A DNA stretch of 64,000 bases from Psychroflexus lacisalsi (GCF_020164495.1 NZ_JAIQYZ010000002.1:124001-188000); one strand, 5' to 3'; positions 27,086 to 36,674 are shown, counted from the stretch's first letter. Made by a program: numbers and translations. The notes: generated by a model not told the origin, from the sequence alone.

Positions 27086-28420
27086 ATGAGTGATCAGCAG
27101 ATTAATAAAGTCACCACAAAAAAACAAAATTTAGTACTATCAGAAAATCCTGTATTGCGATACTTAAGCTTTGCGGGTTTGTATTTGGGGCAAGGAATTC
27201 CAGATGGAATGATCTTTTATGCCATACCAGCGTGGTTAGCGATGAATGATAAAACCCCAGTGGAGATAGCCAGTTTTGTGGCGGTTATTGGTGTCCCTTG
27301 GAGCTTTAAAATTCTAATTGCACCTTTAATGGATCGCTACACCATATTATCCATGGGACGAAAACGTCCTTGGGTTATTTTTGGACAGTTGGGTCTTATT
27401 CTCAGTTTTTTATCTATGAGTTTTGTTGCAGACCCTCTAAACAATTTGTCCGGACTCATGATTGTCGGTTTTTTCATTAGCTTTTTTGGTGCTTTTCAAG
27501 ATGTAGCTACTGACGGTATGGCCATAGACGTGGTGCCTGTTAAAGAACAAGCTCGAGCTAATGGTTTGATGTGGGGTACCAAAATTATAGGGACTTCATT
27601 ATCTCTTCTTATTGGAACAGCCTTAATAAATTTGTTGGGTTTATCAACAGCAGTCGCTTTGTTGTCAATAGCGGTGGCCTTCATTATTCTCATTCCTATT
27701 TTTTTTAGAGAACGTGAAGGTGAAAAAATAATGCCATGGACTAAAGGTAAAGCCTCAGATACTTCCAAAGAAACACAGCTCACAAATTGGAGGCAAATTT
27801 TTAAAAGTCTTTTGAAAGTCGTGCTATTACCATCAACTTTAGTAATGATAATGGCTACTTTTTGTTTTGGTATTATGTATGGATATATCGATACGCTTTT
27901 ACCCATTTTTACAGTACAAGAGCTGGGCTGGAGCAATACCGAATATTCGCAGGTATTTTCTATAACCACCATAGTGGGCGGTTTATTAGGAATGTCTGTT
28001 GGTGGTGTATTAATAGATTTCTTTGGGAATAAACGGGTGATTACTATTTACTTCTCTATTACATTACTACTGATTATGAGCATGGGGCTTATTTCTGAAT
28101 TCTGGGAAAACGATAAAATTATTTTTGGATTTATTATGATCTATTATTTATTCTACACCTTTATTACTATTGGCATATTTTCAACTTCTATGAAATTGTG
28201 CTGGCCTGTGATAGCAGCCACTCAATTCACACTTTTTATGACATTTTCAAATTTAGGAAGAGCCGTTGGAGCTTGGCTTTTAGGCACTTTAAAAGGCCTT
28301 ATGTCATGGGAATATGTTTTTCTGTGCATTGCTATTTCACCTCTCATATCCATTATTTTTTTAAGCTTTATAAACTTTAAAAAACAAAAACAAGCCATCG
28401 AAAAATTTGAAATCGATTAA
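27086..28420 (+). CDS. MFS transporter, AmpG/SLC33-like
   Basis: The 444-residue protein has about 12 membrane segments. Landmarks are the N-terminal FAGLYLGQGIPDGMIFYAIPA, the loop 2-3 motif LIAPLMDRYTILSMGRKRPWV (the MFS D-R-x-G-R-[KR] signature), and GAFQDVATDGMAIDVVP in helix 4-5. These match the AmpG/acetyl-CoA-transporter-like branch, which imports muropeptides or related solutes across the inner membrane. A charged loop (EREGEKIMPWTKG) separates the two halves. The true substrate is uncertain. It stands alone, with the agarase-like gene downstream in the opposite direction. Confidence 0.8.
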   Translation: MSDQQINKVTTKKQNLVLSENPVLRYLSFAGLYLGQGIPDGMIFYAIPAWLAMNDKTPVEIASFVAVIGVPWSFKILIAPLMDRYTILSMGRKRPWVIFGQLGLILSFLSMSFVADPLNNLSGLMIVGFFISFFGAFQDVATDGMAIDVVPVKEQARANGLMWGTKIIGTSLSLLIGTALINLLGLSTAVALLSIAVAFIILIPIFFREREGEKIMPWTKGKASDTSKETQLTNWRQIFKSLLKVVLLPSTLVMIMATFCFGIMYGYIDTLLPIFTVQELGWSNTEYSQVFSITTIVGGLLGMSVGGVLIDFFGNKRVITIYFSITLLLIMSMGLISEFWENDKIIFGFIMIYYLFYTFITIGIFSTSMKLCWPVIAATQFTLFMTFSNLGRAVGAWLLGTLKGLMSWEYVFLCIAISPLISIIFLSFINFKKQKQAIEKFEID

Positions 28421-29063
28421 CCATTCAAATTTATATAATAGGAACACACTCTATAACTTCAAGAATACTACTTACTCAAATCAAAACTTGAAGAAGCTTA
28501 CTGAAGAAAGACGAAACATCAATAAAAAATTACAGATCAGGATAAAAGAGCTTTTCTGAGGAAGTTGTTTTATTAATAGCCTATTTAGTGATTGATATTT
28601 TGCCGAGTCAAACTATTACGATAAAAAAAGGGGAATAATTAGAATCCCTATGTCAACGCTACACATCTGAAACTAGAGATCAATTCTTTCCCTATGCTGA
28701 GATGAAGAGGGCCTTAAAAACCAAATTGTCATCTCTCATAGTGTTAACCATAAATTTAGTTACACTTTTACAGCTAACGGTCATTTTGGGTTTAGAATCA
28801 TTTTTATAACTCACAATCACGTCCTGGTTTTTTTTGACCTGAACAGATGTCTCTTATGGATAACTTTTATAAAGGTCTGGATATTATAAAATTTAGCAAG
28901 TCATTTTGATGAGACTTTCTGTATTTGCAATGTATAGCTCTAAAATCAGCTCAATACTCTACCGTTTCTACAAAAAATTGCTTCAAAATTTTTCCTTACA
29001 AATTTGGAATATTATTTAAGAGGTTTAGCACAGTTTCTAGTTTATATTCATACTATTTATTTC
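28421..29063. other. Gap with decayed coding fragment
   Basis: No intact gene is seen in these 643 bases between convergent genes. The minus strand of 28692-28853 is open for 53 codons ending in TAG and reads like a protein C-terminus (SVQVKKNQDVIVSYKNDSKP, KMTVSCKSVTKFMV). A stop precedes it directly. It is probably the remnant of a beta-rich protein lost from this place. Nothing else was recognised. Confidence 0.4.
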
Positions 29064-31034
29064 CTATTCATTCCACAAATCAGGAATAAGTTCATACCCA
29101 GTAGCGCCTAAAGGTTTTTGATCATAGGCTTGCAATTTTTCTGTATGAACATCATACAATCGCTTTGCTGTTTTTTTAATCGCTTTAACCATATGTGGAT
29201 AAGGACGATCGGTTACATCTATAATGCCGCAATTATAATTTTCGCCATCATAACTTCTTCCTGTTAAGTCCTGATCAGCCCACTGAAAATACCCTACACC
29301 GATTAAGCCAGGATGACTAAAAGCCTGCTCCGTATAGTGTCTGTAAGCAACACACCGCTCCTCCTGATTTTTGACTTGTACCAAAGCCTGAGCCATTCCT
29401 CTATTGACAGTCCCAGTGTGATATTCCCCTATAAGCATTGGTAAACCTGTAACTTCACTAATCCTATCCATCGTTTCTCTTGGAGGAACAACTTCATAGG
29501 CATTAAAACTAAACACATCGAAAACGTCTTTGCACATTTTTAGAATCTCGTTCTCCGGAACTTCTCCAAATCGAATTCCTAAGGTGAGGTGATTGGGATC
29601 GTATATTCTTACCGAAGCTTCTACGGTTTGGAGAAATATTTTAAACGTATTAAAAATAAAGGCTTTACGTCTTTCTAAGGTATCCCCTTCAGTTAGATGG
29701 TTTATCAAAGCTTGTTTTATAGGCTTATCATCATTTTCGGCCAGAATCAAATCACATAATCTAGATTCCTGACCTAACCATGAGGGCTCATTTCCGGTAA
29801 AATAGCCTATCAACCATTTATTATCCTTGTAGGGAGAAACTGTCTTCTTAACTGCCTCTTCAATTTTCATTTGAAAGTCGGAAGCATACACATCCACGAG
29901 TCCCATTACCCCTTCATCTATACCAAGACCAGAAAGTTGCAGCATAAATGGTTTTAGATTCATGTCTATCACCTTTTTGCTACTCCAGTTGGCTATGGTA
30001 TTAAGCCCCCAGCTAGACATTCTCTCAATGATCATTTCTCGGGATTTGGTAGGATATTCATCTCCAAAGCGACGATGCAAGTTCCAGGTTCCAAAAGAAA
30101 CTGTATTAGGCTTTTCGGAATCGTAACCCATACCTTCCGGAGGTAGTTTCTTGATGAAACCAGACCGTTCGCGCTTATCCAGTCTATTCACCTGACCTCC
30201 ATTTCCTGGAGATACACAATCTACACCAAGGGACAAAAACTGATAACCTTCAGGATCGACAAACCACCATTTGCCATTCACCTTTTGTGTTCTAAAAAAA
30301 CCTGTGCTTTCTACTTTCGCATTCAGATAGCCTCCAAATTTAGAATAATTAAAATCCTCTCTTTCACTTAAGCCTTCTTCTTCGGTTTTCCAGGCAGTTT
30401 CTAGCTGTTCCAAGGATTTGATTTTCTCTTCAAAGTCCAGGAGATTAGATTGACCAAATTCGTCTACGATAGATGTTACTCCAAGATATTCGTCACCAGG
30501 ATCTTCTTTGTGTAAACTTATGGACCGCAACTCAAATGACGGGTTTCCAATTGGTACATGCATCCTAATTCCAATAGTATCTACCCCTTTGAGAGGTCCA
30601 CGACCTCCACCTAAATTAAACCAACCGGTATAGCGTGGCTTATTCATAGTTCCGGCAATATCGTTTGCTGCATCTGGAAGCTGAGTATAATACTTTAATG
30701 GAATCGCTAGTTTAATCCAGCCTCCAGGTGCATAACTCATGACTCGAAGATCGTTATATCCCGCATCTGAAGTAAAACCAACCTGGAATCGTTGCGAAGT
30801 GCTTATCATCATTTCAAGTAGCACAAAATTATAATCACTCCAGTCAGTTTCAAGTTTGGGATTTATATCTTTTAATGCAAATTTTTCTCCCGAAACTGTT
30901 TTAGTACTATCAAATTGAACTTTAAATGCTTTGTCAACAGATTCATCACATCCTGAGAATGAAATGCCAACCACAATGAAGACGAAGGCAGGTAATAAGA
31001 AGTTAATCTTGAGTGCGTATTTAATCTTATTCAT
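29064..31034 (-). CDS. Lipoprotein glycoside hydrolase, agarase-like (GH50-type features)
   Basis: The 656-residue protein begins with a lipoprotein signal (FIVVGISFSGC, Cys29), so it should be anchored in a cell-envelope membrane. Residues 30-190 look like a carbohydrate-binding beta domain. From about 235 a TIM-barrel region shows GKWWFVDPEGYQFLSLGVD, GLNTIANWSSKKVI, the acid/base candidate GYFTGNEPSW, and the nucleophile candidate MLIGEYHTGTV. This set matches beta-agarases of GH50 and their relatives. Substrate is therefore probably a galactan such as agarose, but porphyran or another red-algal glycan is possible. No SusC/SusD pair or sulfatase adjoins it, so it is an orphan enzyme. Confidence 0.75.
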   Translation of the reverse strand: MNKIKYALKINFLLPAFVFIVVGISFSGCDESVDKAFKVQFDSTKTVSGEKFALKDINPKLETDWSDYNFVLLEMMISTSQRFQVGFTSDAGYNDLRVMSYAPGGWIKLAIPLKYYTQLPDAANDIAGTMNKPRYTGWFNLGGGRGPLKGVDTIGIRMHVPIGNPSFELRSISLHKEDPGDEYLGVTSIVDEFGQSNLLDFEEKIKSLEQLETAWKTEEEGLSEREDFNYSKFGGYLNAKVESTGFFRTQKVNGKWWFVDPEGYQFLSLGVDCVSPGNGGQVNRLDKRERSGFIKKLPPEGMGYDSEKPNTVSFGTWNLHRRFGDEYPTKSREMIIERMSSWGLNTIANWSSKKVIDMNLKPFMLQLSGLGIDEGVMGLVDVYASDFQMKIEEAVKKTVSPYKDNKWLIGYFTGNEPSWLGQESRLCDLILAENDDKPIKQALINHLTEGDTLERRKAFIFNTFKIFLQTVEASVRIYDPNHLTLGIRFGEVPENEILKMCKDVFDVFSFNAYEVVPPRETMDRISEVTGLPMLIGEYHTGTVNRGMAQALVQVKNQEERCVAYRHYTEQAFSHPGLIGVGYFQWADQDLTGRSYDGENYNCGIIDVTDRPYPHMVKAIKKTAKRLYDVHTEKLQAYDQKPLGATGYELIPDLWNE

Positions 31035-31252
31035 AAGCTTATTTTATTCTATATGATTCAGTGTTTGACTTCAAAATTATTTACAGACAATTCGAAATGC
31101 ACTTAAAATTTTTTCGCTTTCAGTTTCGCATGATATTTTTTACGAGAACGAAAATGCCTCTCTCACTTAATTAAAGCAGACAAGATGGGTTTTTATTGTA
31201 CTTTAGCTAGTAACACTTGGATTGCAAGTATACCAAACTTTAAAAAAATCTT

Positions 31253-31531
31253 ATGCACTATATCCTATTTTACAAAGCTGTCGAAAATTATATTGAAAAA
31301 CGAGCACCTTACAGAGATGAACATTTGAAATTGATTGAATCGTTTTACAACCAAGGGGATTTACTCATGGCAGGAGCACTTGACGATCCTGCAACCGGTG
31401 GTGCATTTATCTTTAAGGGAAATAATGCAGAAAAAGCGGAAGAATTTGCCAACAAAGATCCGTATGTCAAAAACGGACTGATTACCGAATGGGAAGTTCG
31501 TCCCTGGACTGTCGTCATAGGGGATTCATAA
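31253..31531 (+). CDS. YciI-like protein
   Basis: The 92-residue protein has the dimeric alpha-beta barrel pattern of YciI. The first strand HYILFYKAVENYIEKRAPYR is followed by H-x-x-L near 24, then LLMAGALDDPATGGAFIFKG and a C-terminal ITEWEVRPWTVV. The conserved His and Asp of the family (H24 and D42) are present. YciI-like proteins have mostly unknown activity. It stands alone, convergent with a small membrane protein gene. Confidence 0.85.
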   Translation: MHYILFYKAVENYIEKRAPYRDEHLKLIESFYNQGDLLMAGALDDPATGGAFIFKGNNAEKAEEFANKDPYVKNGLITEWEVRPWTVVIGDS

Positions 31532-31558
31532 TTATTATTCCCATTTAAAATCAAAAAA

Positions 31559-31762
31559 TCACTTCTTTTTTCTCTTAACAGATAAAAACATTCTGAAGAA
31601 AAAAAGGCTAAAAATTCCAAATCCAATAATCGAAAAAGGCTTTTGAGTATTTTCTAGACTGAATATAGAGTAATAGAAATGTATGCACAATGAGATAAAT
31701 CCAACCACATAAATAATTTTAAGAATCCAGTGCTCCTTTTTAAAAAATTCTTTTCCTGTCAT
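31559..31762 (-). CDS. Small membrane protein
   Basis: The 67-residue protein has two hydrophobic segments (about 14-31 and 41-60) and a basic C-terminal tail VKRKKK. An acidic-basic start MTGKEFFKKEHWILK precedes the first helix. No family was recognised. It is on the minus strand, 27 bases from the convergent YciI gene and downstream of the serine hydrolase gene with an 88-base spacing. Confidence 0.55.
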   Translation of the reverse strand: MTGKEFFKKEHWILKIIYVVGFISLCIHFYYSIFSLENTQKPFSIIGFGIFSLFFFRMFLSVKRKKK

Positions 31763-31850
31763 ACAGTCTTTTTTAAAATTTAAGTCATTCTACAAATAAA
31801 CATATTAAAATAATTGAATCATTTTTTGGTGTAACTAACTACTTAACGAA

Positions 31851-32987
31851 TTAGTTGAATGATTTTTGCAACAATCTCATCACATCATCTATTTTTGAAT
31901 TGTCGATCCAGCGGGTGACGACTAGCAGGTCATTTTCCTCATCGATGACGATATAATTGCCACCAAAACCTGCGGCATAATACACCTCTTTAGAAACGCC
32001 TTCCCAGTTTCCCTGACTGTTGTTCCACCACAAATACCCGTAGTCTGGTTTTGGCTGAGAAGACTTTTGTACGCTTTTTACCCAATCTTTAGAGATCAAT
32101 TGCTGGTTTTCCCATTTTCCATTTCTTAAAAACAGCAGACCAAACCTGGCATGATCCAGCGAGTTAATAAAGATTCCGCCACCAAAATGCCCGCCGCCAC
32201 TCACCGACTGCATTTGCAAGCCATCCACATTGACGTAAGAATTTGGGTAGCCAAGCCATCTCCAAGTGGTAGAAGCACCAATCGGATCCATAATTTCCTC
32301 TTTTAGAACCTGAGGCAGTGGCTTTCTCCAAACCTGTAAAAGCGAATAAGCCAGAACATTAACTCTTACATCGTTATACTTATAATGTGTTCCTGGCTCA
32401 TAGAGTTGTCGATCTCTCCAATCGTCAATACTTCCTTCTCCAGGTGGTCGGTCAGCCCAATCATAAAGTCCGAATTGTTGTCCGGACCAGTCTGAAGACT
32501 GAGTCAATAAATGATCCCAAGTGATCTTTTGATTATGCTCTCCTTCAAAAGTACCATCCCATACATAATCCTGAGCTTTATCATTTACATCATGAATTAA
32601 CTTATGGTCCAAAGCTAATCCTGCTACAGTTGACAAATAACTTTTGGCGACGCTAAAGGTCATATCCACCCGCTCAACATCTCCCCACTCTACAACGATA
32701 TATCCATCCTTGATGATCAATCCTGCTGTGCCACCCCTTTCTTTGGTTTTACCTAAGATTTCAAAATCAGGCTCTCCAGAAAAAACCTCTATTATGGCTA
32801 TTCTCAAATCTTTATCTACAGAGTTTTCATATTCAGAAGCTATTGTTACAGCGCTGTCTAACAAAGCAGAATTCAGTCCTAGCTCCTTCGCCGACTTTCG
32901 TTCCCATTCGTGATTGGGGTAATATTGCGCAAACGCGACATTTGAACATAAAAATACAAGACTTATAAAAGTGAGTAAAAATTTCAT
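31851..32987 (-). CDS. Exported serine hydrolase, beta-lactamase class C family
   Basis: The 378-residue protein has a cleavable signal peptide (LVFLCSNVAFAQ). The active-site Ser-x-x-Lys is in MTFSVAKSYLST (near residue 115), the Tyr-x-Asn is in HYKYNDVRVN (near 199), and a late Gly-Gly region is in YYAAGFGGNYIVID. Members of this family include carboxylesterases, peptidases and true AmpC enzymes. Antibiotic hydrolysis cannot be assumed. It is transcribed alone or with the small membrane protein gene after it. Confidence 0.85.
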   Translation of the reverse strand: MKFLLTFISLVFLCSNVAFAQYYPNHEWERKSAKELGLNSALLDSAVTIASEYENSVDKDLRIAIIEVFSGEPDFEILGKTKERGGTAGLIIKDGYIVVEWGDVERVDMTFSVAKSYLSTVAGLALDHKLIHDVNDKAQDYVWDGTFEGEHNQKITWDHLLTQSSDWSGQQFGLYDWADRPPGEGSIDDWRDRQLYEPGTHYKYNDVRVNVLAYSLLQVWRKPLPQVLKEEIMDPIGASTTWRWLGYPNSYVNVDGLQMQSVSGGGHFGGGIFINSLDHARFGLLFLRNGKWENQQLISKDWVKSVQKSSQPKPDYGYLWWNNSQGNWEGVSKEVYYAAGFGGNYIVIDEENDLLVVTRWIDNSKIDDVMRLLQKSFN

Positions 32988-33143
32988 CGTAAATTTAAAA
33001 TATGTTAGGAGTTGAAATTATTCATAAAATTTGAATTAGCTAAATGTCAGATTGAAAATATTTATGATGACGTTTATATTACAGAAATATCATTAAACAT
33101 ACCTGTTCTTATGTATTTCGAGTTTTCCTAAAAAGACACAAAC

Positions 33144-34292
33144 ATGAAAAACCAGAAACATCTTTTTAATCTACCAGAAGATCTGCATTATTTAAATGGA
33201 GCATATATGTCTCCCAACCTCAAATCTGTGGAACAGGCAGGGATAAAGGGGATTTTGAGAAAATCTGATCCAACTTCCATCAAAGAACATGATTTCTTTG
33301 AACCTGCTGAAGAGGTTAAAATGCTTTTTGGAAAATTAATCAATAGCTCAGCTTCGCAAATTGCTCTAATTCCATCAGCTTCTTACGGATTGATGAACGC
33401 TATTCAAAACGTCCCAATCAAGAAAGGTCAGCATGCGATCACGGTGAGTAAAGAGTTTCCAAGTGATCATTTGGCTTTGAGAAAATTTTGCGAGGAAAAT
33501 AAAGCTGAACTTAAAATCATAGATCCCCCTGAATTCATAGTAGGAAGAACTAAAAAGTGGACAGAAGATATTCTTGAACATATCAATGAGGATACAGCAG
33601 TTGTCGTTATGTCGGCTATTCATTGGATGGAAGGTCTTAAATTCGATTTGAAAGCCATTGGGGAAAAGTGTCGCCAGACCGATACTTATTTTATAGTTGA
33701 TGGGTCGCAATCTGTAGGCGCGCTGCACTTGGATGTCCAGGAGTTTAAAATTGATGCCTTGATTTGTGCGGCTTATAAATGGCTTCTAGGGCCCTACTCC
33801 ACAGGTTTAGCCTATTACAGTGAAAAATATAATGATGGTGAACCCATAGAATATTCATGGATGACCAGGAAAGACAGCAATGATTTTAAAAAACTCACGT
33901 CTTATCCCAGAGAATATGGCAAGGGCGCCATGCGTTATAACGTTGGCGAGTTCAGCAATTTTATTGCATTGCCCATGCTAAAGTCCGCATTGGAGCAGAT
34001 TCTCGATTGGGGTGTAGAAAATATTCAAGCTTATTGTTTTAACTTGCTTGAGCCTTTAAGAGACTTTCTGGAAGAGAAAGGTCTGGAAAAGGACGAAGAT
34101 GTTTGGGTAAGTTCGCATTTATACGGTATGCATCTGCCACCCAAACTTCAGACTCCTCAACTTACAGAAGACTTCAAAGCCCATAAGATTCATTTATCCA
34201 CGAGAGAGGATTACATCAGAATTTCGCCTCATGTTTATAATGATAACCATGATATTGATGAATTGATTAAAGTTTTGGACAAACATATTTGA
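33144..34292 (+). CDS. Aminotransferase class V (PLP) enzyme
   Basis: The 382-residue cytosolic protein fits the class V fold. The PLP lysine is in DALICAAYKWLLGPYSTG (near 212) and the aspartate contacting the ring nitrogen is in YFIVDGSQSVGALHLD (near 190). The early LNGAYMSPNL and GLMNAIQN contact phosphate or cofactor. It belongs to the cysteine desulfurase / kynureninase-like branch. No Cys in the expected active-site loop is visible, so desulfuration is not claimed. It stands alone. Confidence 0.85.
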   Translation: MKNQKHLFNLPEDLHYLNGAYMSPNLKSVEQAGIKGILRKSDPTSIKEHDFFEPAEEVKMLFGKLINSSASQIALIPSASYGLMNAIQNVPIKKGQHAITVSKEFPSDHLALRKFCEENKAELKIIDPPEFIVGRTKKWTEDILEHINEDTAVVVMSAIHWMEGLKFDLKAIGEKCRQTDTYFIVDGSQSVGALHLDVQEFKIDALICAAYKWLLGPYSTGLAYYSEKYNDGEPIEYSWMTRKDSNDFKKLTSYPREYGKGAMRYNVGEFSNFIALPMLKSALEQILDWGVENIQAYCFNLLEPLRDFLEEKGLEKDEDVWVSSHLYGMHLPPKLQTPQLTEDFKAHKIHLSTREDYIRISPHVYNDNHDIDELIKVLDKHI

Positions 34293-34586
34293 GTGTGGTT
34301 TTGACTTCAGGAAGCATATTCTAAAACTCAAATTCTTCTACAGTAGCTTTAGTTGATCTTCTATCAAAGCTGAAGACTTTAATTCAACGAAAAGTATTAA
34401 GCAATGTATTGTGACTGATGAAGTGAACTCAATCAAAATCAAAAGAAATTAAAAATAGAGCATACATAACATTTTATGGTTGGTAAGATCGCATTGATTA
34501 ACTCATAAACTAAATAAAAAAACACTGTGATTAAAAAGCTATTTAATGAATTGAATGGATATTCATACAAGATTTAAACTCATAAA
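34293..34586. other. Gap without gene
   Basis: The 294 bases between the aminotransferase and YkuK-like genes are AT-rich. No ORF, hairpin or recognisable promoter was found. Confidence 0.5.
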
Positions 34587-35039
34587 ATGCATTTTAAAAA
34601 ATTGACCGACGAGCGTGTTTTTGATGTTGCTGACTATGTACAGGCTTACTTCTCTAAGTATAAAAATGAAAAGATTGAGCTTTTTCTTGGCTGCGATAGC
34701 CAAAATCGGTTACAAACTACTTATGCAACGACTTTAGTTTTTAATGTGGCTTCAACGGGTTGCCATATTATCTATAAAAAAGAAGTTGTTCCTATGATCA
34801 CTGATATGTGGACAAGGTTATGGGGTGAGGCGGAGCGCTCTGTAGAGACTGCTTTGTATTTGCGGGAACACGATATAAAAATCGATACGATAGACCTGGA
34901 TTATAACGAAAATCCTAAATACAAATCGAATAAACTGGTCACAGCTGCTGTGGGTTATGTGGAGTCGCTGGGCTTTAAAGCGAGAATTAAACCTCACCTC
35001 CTCCCTGCGGTGTATGCTGCAGACCATATTGTGGGGTGA
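34587..35039 (+). CDS. YkuK-family (DUF458) RNase H-like protein
   Basis: The 150-residue protein begins MHFKKLTDERVFDVADYV, then IELFLGCDSQN with an RNase H-like first strand and Asp, and TIDLDYNENPKYKSNKL in the middle. The late YAADHIVG is the family's final motif. Length and motif order fit ribonuclease H-like YkuK proteins, whose substrate is unknown. It is followed by the tRNA-Asp terminator on the other strand. Confidence 0.8.
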   Translation: MHFKKLTDERVFDVADYVQAYFSKYKNEKIELFLGCDSQNRLQTTYATTLVFNVASTGCHIIYKKEVVPMITDMWTRLWGEAERSVETALYLREHDIKIDTIDLDYNENPKYKSNKLVTAAVGYVESLGFKARIKPHLLPAVYAADHIVG

Positions 35040-35055
35040 AATCAAAGTTTGTTGC

Positions 35056-35087
35056 AAATAAAAAAGCCCTTCCTATTGGAAAGACTT
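35056..35087 (-). terminator. Terminator of tRNA-Asp
   Basis: On the minus strand a 10-bp stem (arms 35064-35073 and 35078-35087, with G-U pairs and loop aata) is followed by a T-run at 35056-35063. It lies about 70 bases downstream of the tRNA 3' end. Confidence 0.75.
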
Positions 35088-35154
35088 CTAGCGGTTTATT
35101 TTTCTAAACCTAAGAATGTTTTTACACATTCACAACACAACTTCTTAAAAAAAG

Positions 35155-35228
35155 CGGTCTGGACGAGACTCGAACTCGCGACCCCCTGCGTGACAGGCAG
35201 GTATTCTAACCAACTGAACTACCAGACC
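35155..35228 (-). tRNA. tRNA-Asp (anticodon GTC)
   Basis: The minus strand folds into a full cloverleaf of 74 nt. The acceptor arms are GGTCTGG / CCAGACC, the D-arm is GTTCAGTTGGTTAGAAT, the anticodon loop is CTGTCAC with GTC, and the T-arm contains GTTCGAGTC. The discriminator base is G, and no CCA is encoded. An exact Bacteroidetes-type promoter lies upstream and a terminator follows. Confidence 0.95.
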
Positions 35229-35246
35229 GTTGCTTAATTGCGAGTG

Positions 35247-35276
35247 CAAATATAAACCCAATTTTTGATTACACAA
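35247..35276 (-). promoter_or_regulatory. Promoter of tRNA-Asp
   Basis: On the minus strand, TTG (35274-35276), exactly 19 bases, then TATATTTG (35247-35254) match the Bacteroidetes housekeeping consensus TTG-N19-TAnnTTTG. The -7 box lies 19 bases from the mature tRNA 5' end. It shows what this organism's promoters look like. Confidence 0.85.
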
Positions 35277-35312
35277 ACATGTTTTGACAAAATAATTAGG
35301 CAAAATTTGATG

Positions 35313-36242
35313 CTAAGACTTTAGCTTCTGTTTTTCAACTAAATAAGTCGATAAAATTTTTTCAAAATCTTTTCGAATATCTGCTTCAACGTATCTGATT
35401 CTATATTTTGCACAAGTCAGCTTCACTTCTTGGATAAATTCTGACATCTTTTCTACATATTCTTTTTGGATTTGCTGACTATGCAAATCTATTTTAGATC
35501 CAGTCTCAAGGTCAAAAAACCGCTTTGGAGCTTCATCAAACTCAAAATTAACTTCCGTTTTATGATCCAAAGTGTGAAATAGAATCACTTGGTGCTTATT
35601 GTATTTAAGATGCCTTAATGCTTCAAATAAATCTGATCTTGACAAATTTGCCTGAAATAAATCTGTGAATAAAAAAACAAGTGAACGTCTTTTAAGTTTT
35701 TCTGCAATTTCGTGAAGAAATTGATAAGTATTGGTTTTAGTGTTTTGCTGTGGTGTATTTATACTTTTTTCAAGCTCATTATAGATCATGTTATAGTGCA
35801 GACCACTCCCCTTTTCTGTTGCCTGAAACCTTAGCTCTTCATCATAAATAGACAAGCCCACTGCGTCTCTCTGGCTATTGAGCAGTTGCATGATGGCTGC
35901 AATCGATAGCGCGGAAAAACTTAGCTTATCCAAATTGGATATAGATGGAGATGAAACTTCTGGATAATACATGGAAGCCGATTGATCTAGAATGAAATGA
36001 CATCTAAGATTGGTCTCTTCCTCGAATTTCTTAGTATAGAGCTTATCTGTCTTGCCATACAGCTTCCAATCTATATGTTTAGTACTTTCACCTGTATTAT
36101 AAAGCTTGTGCTCGGCAAACTCCGCAGAATATCCATGAAACGGACTTTTATGAATGCCAGAAATGAAGCCCTCAACAACTTGAGAAGCTAATAGAGGAAG
36201 GTTGGTTATATTCGACTCTCGAAGAGAATTTTTAAGGTCCAT
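35313..36242 (-). CDS. DUF58 domain protein (VWA-like)
   Basis: The 309-residue protein shows the DUF58 core YNTGESTKHIDWKLYGKTDKLY (about 50-72), followed by a von Willebrand A-like domain with CHFILDQSASMYYPE (the DxSxS MIDAS-like motif) and LVFLFTDLFQ. Such proteins usually work with a MoxR AAA+ ATPase, but none is in this window. No TM segment is seen. It lies downstream of trxA across a strong terminator, so it is probably transcribed separately or at reduced level. Confidence 0.9.
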   Translation of the reverse strand: MDLKNSLRESNITNLPLLASQVVEGFISGIHKSPFHGYSAEFAEHKLYNTGESTKHIDWKLYGKTDKLYTKKFEEETNLRCHFILDQSASMYYPEVSSPSISNLDKLSFSALSIAAIMQLLNSQRDAVGLSIYDEELRFQATEKGSGLHYNMIYNELEKSINTPQQNTKTNTYQFLHEIAEKLKRRSLVFLFTDLFQANLSRSDLFEALRHLKYNKHQVILFHTLDHKTEVNFEFDEAPKRFFDLETGSKIDLHSQQIQKEYVEKMSEFIQEVKLTCAKYRIRYVEADIRKDFEKILSTYLVEKQKLKS

Positions 36243-36256
36243 AGTTGTCAGAAGTA

Positions 36257-36288
36257 AAAAAGGCTTGGTAAATTTACCAAGCCTTTAA
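36257..36288. terminator. Terminator after trxA
   Basis: A 14-bp perfect inverted repeat without spacer (aaaggcttggtaaa / tttaccaagccttt, 36259-36286) is flanked by A and T runs. It sits between the trxA stop and the DUF58 start on the minus strand. Confidence 0.85.
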
Positions 36289-36309
36289 ATTATATAACCT
36301 TATTGAAAA

Positions 36310-36627
36310 TTACAATAGGTTATCGATAGCTTCTTTGTAAGTATCTTTTTGTGCAACTCCTACTTGGCGATTTACCATTTCTCCATCCTTAAATAAAAGA
36401 ACAGTTGGTATATTTCTTACACCATATTTTGCAGCAAATTCTTGGTTTTGATCAACATCCATCTTCGCAACTACTGCTTTCCCTTCATATTCAGAACTTA
36501 GTTCATCTATAATTGGACCTACCATTCTACATGGCCCACACCAAGCTGCCCAAAAATCAACCAAAACTGGCTTATCACTTTGTAATACTTTCTCTTGAAA
36601 ATCTTTATCTGTTACTTCTAATGTCAT
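36310..36627 (-). CDS. trxA: Thioredoxin
   Basis: The 105-residue protein has the active site FWAAWCGPCRMVGP (Cys30 and Cys33) and the cis-Pro in NIPTVLLFKDGE. Length is normal for cytosolic thioredoxin, and there is no signal peptide. It reduces protein disulfides using thioredoxin reductase. Its own promoter is an exact TTG-N19-TAATTTTG, and a strong terminator follows, so it is monocistronic. Confidence 0.96.
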   Translation of the reverse strand: MTLEVTDKDFQEKVLQSDKPVLVDFWAAWCGPCRMVGPIIDELSSEYEGKAVVAKMDVDQNQEFAAKYGVRNIPTVLLFKDGEMVNRQVGVAQKDTYKEAIDNLL

Positions 36628-36644
36628 AATTATTATGTTTTATA

Positions 36645-36674
36645 CAAAATTAGGTTTTGTCGTGGGATATACAA
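36645..36674 (-). promoter_or_regulatory. Promoter of trxA
   Basis: On the minus strand TTG (36672-36674), 19 bases, then TAATTTTG (36645-36652), 18 bases before the ATG. It is a perfect Bacteroidetes-type promoter. Confidence 0.85.

Noticed and set aside
27496-27972. 158-residue minus-strand frame
   Set aside because: Antisense to a clear MFS transporter gene and without any domain-like pattern.
31851-32987. Antibiotic-resistance beta-lactamase
   Set aside because: The class C fold family is mostly esterases and peptidases; no resistance-specific motif or mobile context is seen.
35049-35237. Plus-strand 62-residue frame
   Set aside because: It crosses the tRNA-Asp gene and its terminator in antisense, so it is not a protein gene.
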